A DNA stretch of 16,598 nucleotides, taken from NCBI GenBank assembly GCA_029974875.1, contig JARKQP010000804.1:1-16598 (forward strand), given 5' to 3'. This DNA comes from Mobilitalea sp. GTDB taxonomy: Bacteria; Bacillota_A; Clostridia; Lachnospirales; Lachnospiraceae. The translations under genes were made by a program, and so were the position numbers. Positions 13,820-16,598 of this stretch are shown in pieces (position 1 is the stretch's first letter; each line of letters begins with the position of its first letter). The notes below the pieces were generated by a model. The model worked only from the letters and a program-made list of their open reading frames with translations. It had not been told where the DNA came from and searched no databases.

Positions 13820-13848
13820 ATTATAGCAGTACCTTTACTTTTTGTAAA
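13820..13848 (-). promoter_or_regulatory. Strong sigma-A promoter of the antitoxin RNA
   Basis: TTTACA (13843-13848), exactly 17 bp, and TATAAT (13820-13825) preceded by TGC. This is the best promoter in the window, and stronger by consensus than the opposing toxin promoter, as expected for an unstable RNA antitoxin made in excess. Confidence 0.8.
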
Positions 13849-13861
13849 GCACATAAACTAA

Positions 13862-13898
13862 CTAATTTACAAATCTCATATTTATAAATAAGCCTCCT
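13862..13898 (-). other. Orphan Shine-Dalgarno and five-codon frame after the SMC gene
   Basis: On the minus strand, 18 nt after the SMC stop, AGGAGG (13898-13893) is followed 13 nt later by ATG (13879) and five codons before TAG (13862). A 6-bp hairpin, ATAAGC/GCTTAT (13888-13904), overlaps the AGGAGG. It may be the leftover translation start of a lost downstream gene, or a weak terminator. Confidence 0.35.
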
Positions 13899-13915
13899 GC
13901 TTATCCAGGCTCAGA

Positions 13916-16598
13916 TCAACCAGCGCCATCTTCCTCATCCTCCTGTACAGTTAACAGGTCAGTAAATTCCTTCTTCTCAAATTCCTGGACGGAAATACGG
14001 TTCTTATTTGGATTAGCAAATACAAAGGTTTTATCTACATTGTCCACATAGTTCTGGATCTTATCATTGGTCGCACTGATAATCGCCTGGAAGCCCAGCT
14101 TGCGGATCAGCCCGATACAGCTTCCTACCTTCTCGGCATCCATCTTGGAAAAGGCCTCATCCAGTACAACCAGTCTCGGCGTTGGTCTTCTGCGTACATT
14201 GGACTTTAGGTTAATGCGATAAACCTGGGCAAAGCTTGCAAGTAAGGCGACATAGAGGGGGTTCTGCCCTTCTCCGCCAGAGTTTTTGGACAACATCCTG
14301 CTCAGCCTCATCGGAGGCATACCTTCCACTAACTGCTCCATATCAAAGGATAGGTAGGTTCTATAATCTGCGTATTTCTCCATATTCGCTCTTGCCTCTT
14401 CCAAGGCCTTATTATCACAATTTTCCGGGGGCATGAATAATTCAATCAGCTCATTGATTAATTCACTGTAGTCCTTCTCATGCTGCAGGCTGAACATATC
14501 CATCTGGTTGTTCATGTTGCCGGTGAGCTGATGGGGATTGATCTCCAGGTTTTCATCCATGAACATATCATAGAACTTGCCATCCTCCCCTTTATTTTTG
14601 ATGATGATGAATTTATACTTATCCTTACCGAAATCCAGCTGTGCCAGAATACGGTTTAAGTCATCCTTCTGCTGCATGACCTCCTTGATGGCATCCCGGA
14701 TTTTATAGATAAAGTCTGTTTTAAAATGATAAATGGCCTGAAGAGCCTGCTCATTTGCCTTCTGGGTGAATTCCGCCAGCTTATCACTGCTTAAATTCTC
14801 CAGCAGCCCTTCATACTCCTTATTATCCTTGCTTGTAATGGAGAAACCTCGGTAAGCATAAGCATCATGATAGCTTTCCCTGCGCTTTAAAAGGGTGAAG
14901 AACTCTTCCTCCATTTGCTTTTCACCTTTTTGCTTTAGGTAAACCAGTTCGTTTCGGATGGTGTCCGTCCTCTTATTCTCCTGCTCTTGTACAAAAATCC
15001 GGTAAGCCTCATCCCGTAATGGGTCATATTGATAATTCGCCAGCTTTTCGTTGAGCTCTTCATTTAACTGGAGAATGCTCTCCTGGAAGCCCTTTATATC
15101 ATTCTCTTTGGATTGCAAAGCAACGCCGGATTTCTCCTTTTGCTTACTCTTTGCCTCCATGAGCTGCTCCAAAAACAGTTTTTTTGCTTTCCATTCATCC
15201 ACATTTAGCTGCTTTAGTTCATTGATTCTACGTTTATATTCTTCCTTCTGCTCTTCCTTCCCAGAGATCTGCCCAAGGTGCTTTAAAAGCTCCCCATAAT
15301 ATTCCGCATCATTGGAGAGATATTCATAGCGGAGCAGTCCTTCCGTTTTTTTGAGCCTCCGGTCAAGGGGCTCCTTTTCCAAAAACAGCTCCCGCTGGCT
15401 CTGCTCCAATAATTTTAATTTACGCTCAATGGCACTCCGGCCGATATAAGCCTCTTCCGTATAATTCCGTGGATTTAAATGCTGTAATTTATATCCCTGA
15501 TAGAGGACGCATTCTGCCGTGATGCCGCTTTTATTGTTACGAAGCTCCCAGGTGGAACTGCACTTGATAACCCCTCCCATGAGATAATCAACATAAGCCC
15601 TGGTATAATCCGTCCCTGTTTCTATTTCTTCTGCCAGGGAACGGGGCAAAATGGGACGTACATCCCGAAGTACCCTTTCCGTATCAATTACTGCAACACG
15701 GTAGTATTTCTTCGGATCTAATTCTTTATAGATTTCCATCGCCGGCTTTGCATATTCCGGCGGAACAATAAGGCTCAGCTTATTATTTCCCATATAGCCT
15801 TCCACCGCATTTAACCATAGCTCATCCTTAACCTCGATAACATCTGCGAGAATATCCACCTTGACCGGCAGCTCATACGCCTGCTCCAGCTCCTTTGTAA
15901 TGTAGTCCTTCGCCTCCAGCAGATAATTGGGATACGCCTTCTGTCCGTTTTTCAAGAGATTAATCTGCTTATTAATATCGGATAGCTTTTTACTTAGTTC
16001 ACTTAAGGTTCTGGTTAATTCGTCCTTATCCCCTTCCAGCTCCCTGCGTATCTGAGCCAGCTCCGATTTTACCGTATCTATATCATCATAGGACACTTGA
16101 TATTCCTCAAACTGCTTTATAATGTTAGCCAGGGAAGGTTCTATAAATTCTGTTTCCAGCCATGCCCTAAGGCCTGCTGCCATCTTATCATAGGCAGCTT
16201 TGTTCCTATATAACAGCTCCAGCATCTGATTTAAATTCCGCAGTTCCGCTTCCAGATGCTCGTACCCGCTGTTCTGGATTGCAAAGGCTACCTCATCCCT
16301 TTGTTCCTGAAGCTTCTTAATCTCCTGCTCCAGCTCCTGGATGGTTAGGGCAAGTACCTTGATATCCTCCTCATAAGCTCCTTGCTGAAAGGTAAGCTTC
16401 TCAAGCCTCCCTTCCATTGTTGTAATATCAAGCTTATCCAGATTATACTGGTATTGCCCAAGCTGGTTTACATAAGCGTGGTAGCATCCATATTGCTCCT
16501 GAATATCAGTCAGTAAGCTGATCTCATTCTTCGTATCCTCTAACCACCAAAATCTGTTCTGGCGCAAACACGCCTTCCAAACGCTCAACCGCCAACTC
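13916..16598 (-). CDS. jetC: JetC/MukB-like SMC ATPase of a Wadjet-type system, N-terminus outside the window
   Basis: About 893 codons are visible, open at the right edge; a TTG at 16588 is a possible but unlikely start because the frame continues upstream. Wadjet SMC proteins form a loop-extruding complex that recognises and cleaves circular plasmid DNA. Seen, numbering from that TTG: long heptad-rich coiled coils (about 50-210 and 370-620) on both sides of a hinge-like region (about 235-345, with WLNAVEGYMGNNKLSLIV); a KNSGGEGQNPLYVALL ABC signature near 768-783; and a Walker B plus D-loop VVLDEAFSKMD near 807-817. The Walker A domain lies upstream of the window. The tail is acidic. It could also be another MukB/MksB-type SMC. 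No jetD follows on the same strand. Confidence 0.82.
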   Translation of the reverse strand, partial: SWRLSVWKACLRQNRFWWLEDTKNEISLLTDIQEQYGCYHAYVNQLGQYQYNLDKLDITTMEGRLEKLTFQQGAYEEDIKVLALTIQELEQEIKKLQEQRDEVAFAIQNSGYEHLEAELRNLNQMLELLYRNKAAYDKMAAGLRAWLETEFIEPSLANIIKQFEEYQVSYDDIDTVKSELAQIRRELEGDKDELTRTLSELSKKLSDINKQINLLKNGQKAYPNYLLEAKDYITKELEQAYELPVKVDILADVIEVKDELWLNAVEGYMGNNKLSLIVPPEYAKPAMEIYKELDPKKYYRVAVIDTERVLRDVRPILPRSLAEEIETGTDYTRAYVDYLMGGVIKCSSTWELRNNKSGITAECVLYQGYKLQHLNPRNYTEEAYIGRSAIERKLKLLEQSQRELFLEKEPLDRRLKKTEGLLRYEYLSNDAEYYGELLKHLGQISGKEEQKEEYKRRINELKQLNVDEWKAKKLFLEQLMEAKSKQKEKSGVALQSKENDIKGFQESILQLNEELNEKLANYQYDPLRDEAYRIFVQEQENKRTDTIRNELVYLKQKGEKQMEEEFFTLLKRRESYHDAYAYRGFSITSKDNKEYEGLLENLSSDKLAEFTQKANEQALQAIYHFKTDFIYKIRDAIKEVMQQKDDLNRILAQLDFGKDKYKFIIIKNKGEDGKFYDMFMDENLEINPHQLTGNMNNQMDMFSLQHEKDYSELINELIELFMPPENCDNKALEEARANMEKYADYRTYLSFDMEQLVEGMPPMRLSRMLSKNSGGEGQNPLYVALLASFAQVYRINLKSNVRRRPTPRLVVLDEAFSKMDAEKVGSCIGLIRKLGFQAIISATNDKIQNYVDNVDKTFVFANPNKNRISVQEFEKKEFTDLLTVQEDEEDGAG

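Noticed and set aside
16525..16598. Alternative frame at the right edge (reads ELAVERLEGVFAPEQ and stops at a TGA) suggesting a frameshift in the SMC gene
   Set aside because: The main frame stays open to the edge and reads naturally into the coiled coil (VWKACLRQNRFWW), so a frameshift is not needed; not decidable without upstream sequence.
1..16598. CRISPR array, tRNA, rRNA or transposase genes
   Set aside because: No regularly spaced repeats, tRNA-like cloverleaf, rRNA-like block or transposase protein was seen on either strand.

Overview
The window looks like a chromosomal segment of an anaerobic Firmicute, most likely a Lachnospiraceae-type Clostridium. The grounds are: low GC, strong AGGAGG-type ribosome binding sites, an Lpl/Ytc-type sugar importer without its own ATPase, a YesM/YesN-like two-component system, and a Hol-Tox-type mini-protein. 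The family assignment is inference; no rRNA or other marker is present.

Layout. (1) 1-956, minus: the first 318 codons of a glucose-6-phosphate isomerase homologue with an unusual sugar-phosphate loop, running off the left edge. (2) 957-1547: AT-rich intergenic region with a pgi promoter, a palindrome and the terminator of the next operon. (3) 6834-1548, minus: a probable operon of two CUT1-type permeases, a lipoprotein substrate-binding protein and a sulfatase (Cys-Val-Ala-Ser-Arg formylglycine motif). (4) 9658-7164, minus: response regulator then sensor kinase, overlapping by 4 nt and ended by a 77-nt stem-loop terminator. (5) 9918-11378, plus: a second, choline-sulfatase-like sulfatase (Cys-Val-Pro-Ala-Arg). 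(6) 13142-11502, minus: a GH43 beta-xylosidase/arabinofuranosidase with its own promoter, palindromic operator and direct repeats. (7) 13475-13848: a compact type I toxin-antitoxin locus, with a 34-aa hydrophobic Hol-Tox-like peptide and a convergent antisense RNA of about 90 nt. (8) 13916-16598, minus: the C-terminal 890 or so residues of a JetC/MukB-like SMC ATPase of a Wadjet-type system, running off the right edge.

How it fits together (inference). The importer would bring in a sulfated oligosaccharide, energised by a shared MsmX-type ATPase encoded elsewhere. Neither sulfatase nor the GH43 enzyme has a signal peptide, so desulfation and removal of xylose or arabinose would occur in the cytoplasm. 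The two-component system would sense the extracellular glycan and activate the genes. The formylglycine-generating enzyme (anSME) is not in the window. The right end is a separate module, a defence-type SMC gene whose 3' side carries a toxin-antitoxin cassette where a jetD gene could have been expected.

The least conventional part is 13475-13916. It has two convergent extended -10 promoters followed by the same 13-nt initial sequence, a duplicated ribosome-binding segment before the toxin, a shared 12-bp hairpin over the toxin stop codon, and no jetD between jetC and the glycan genes.
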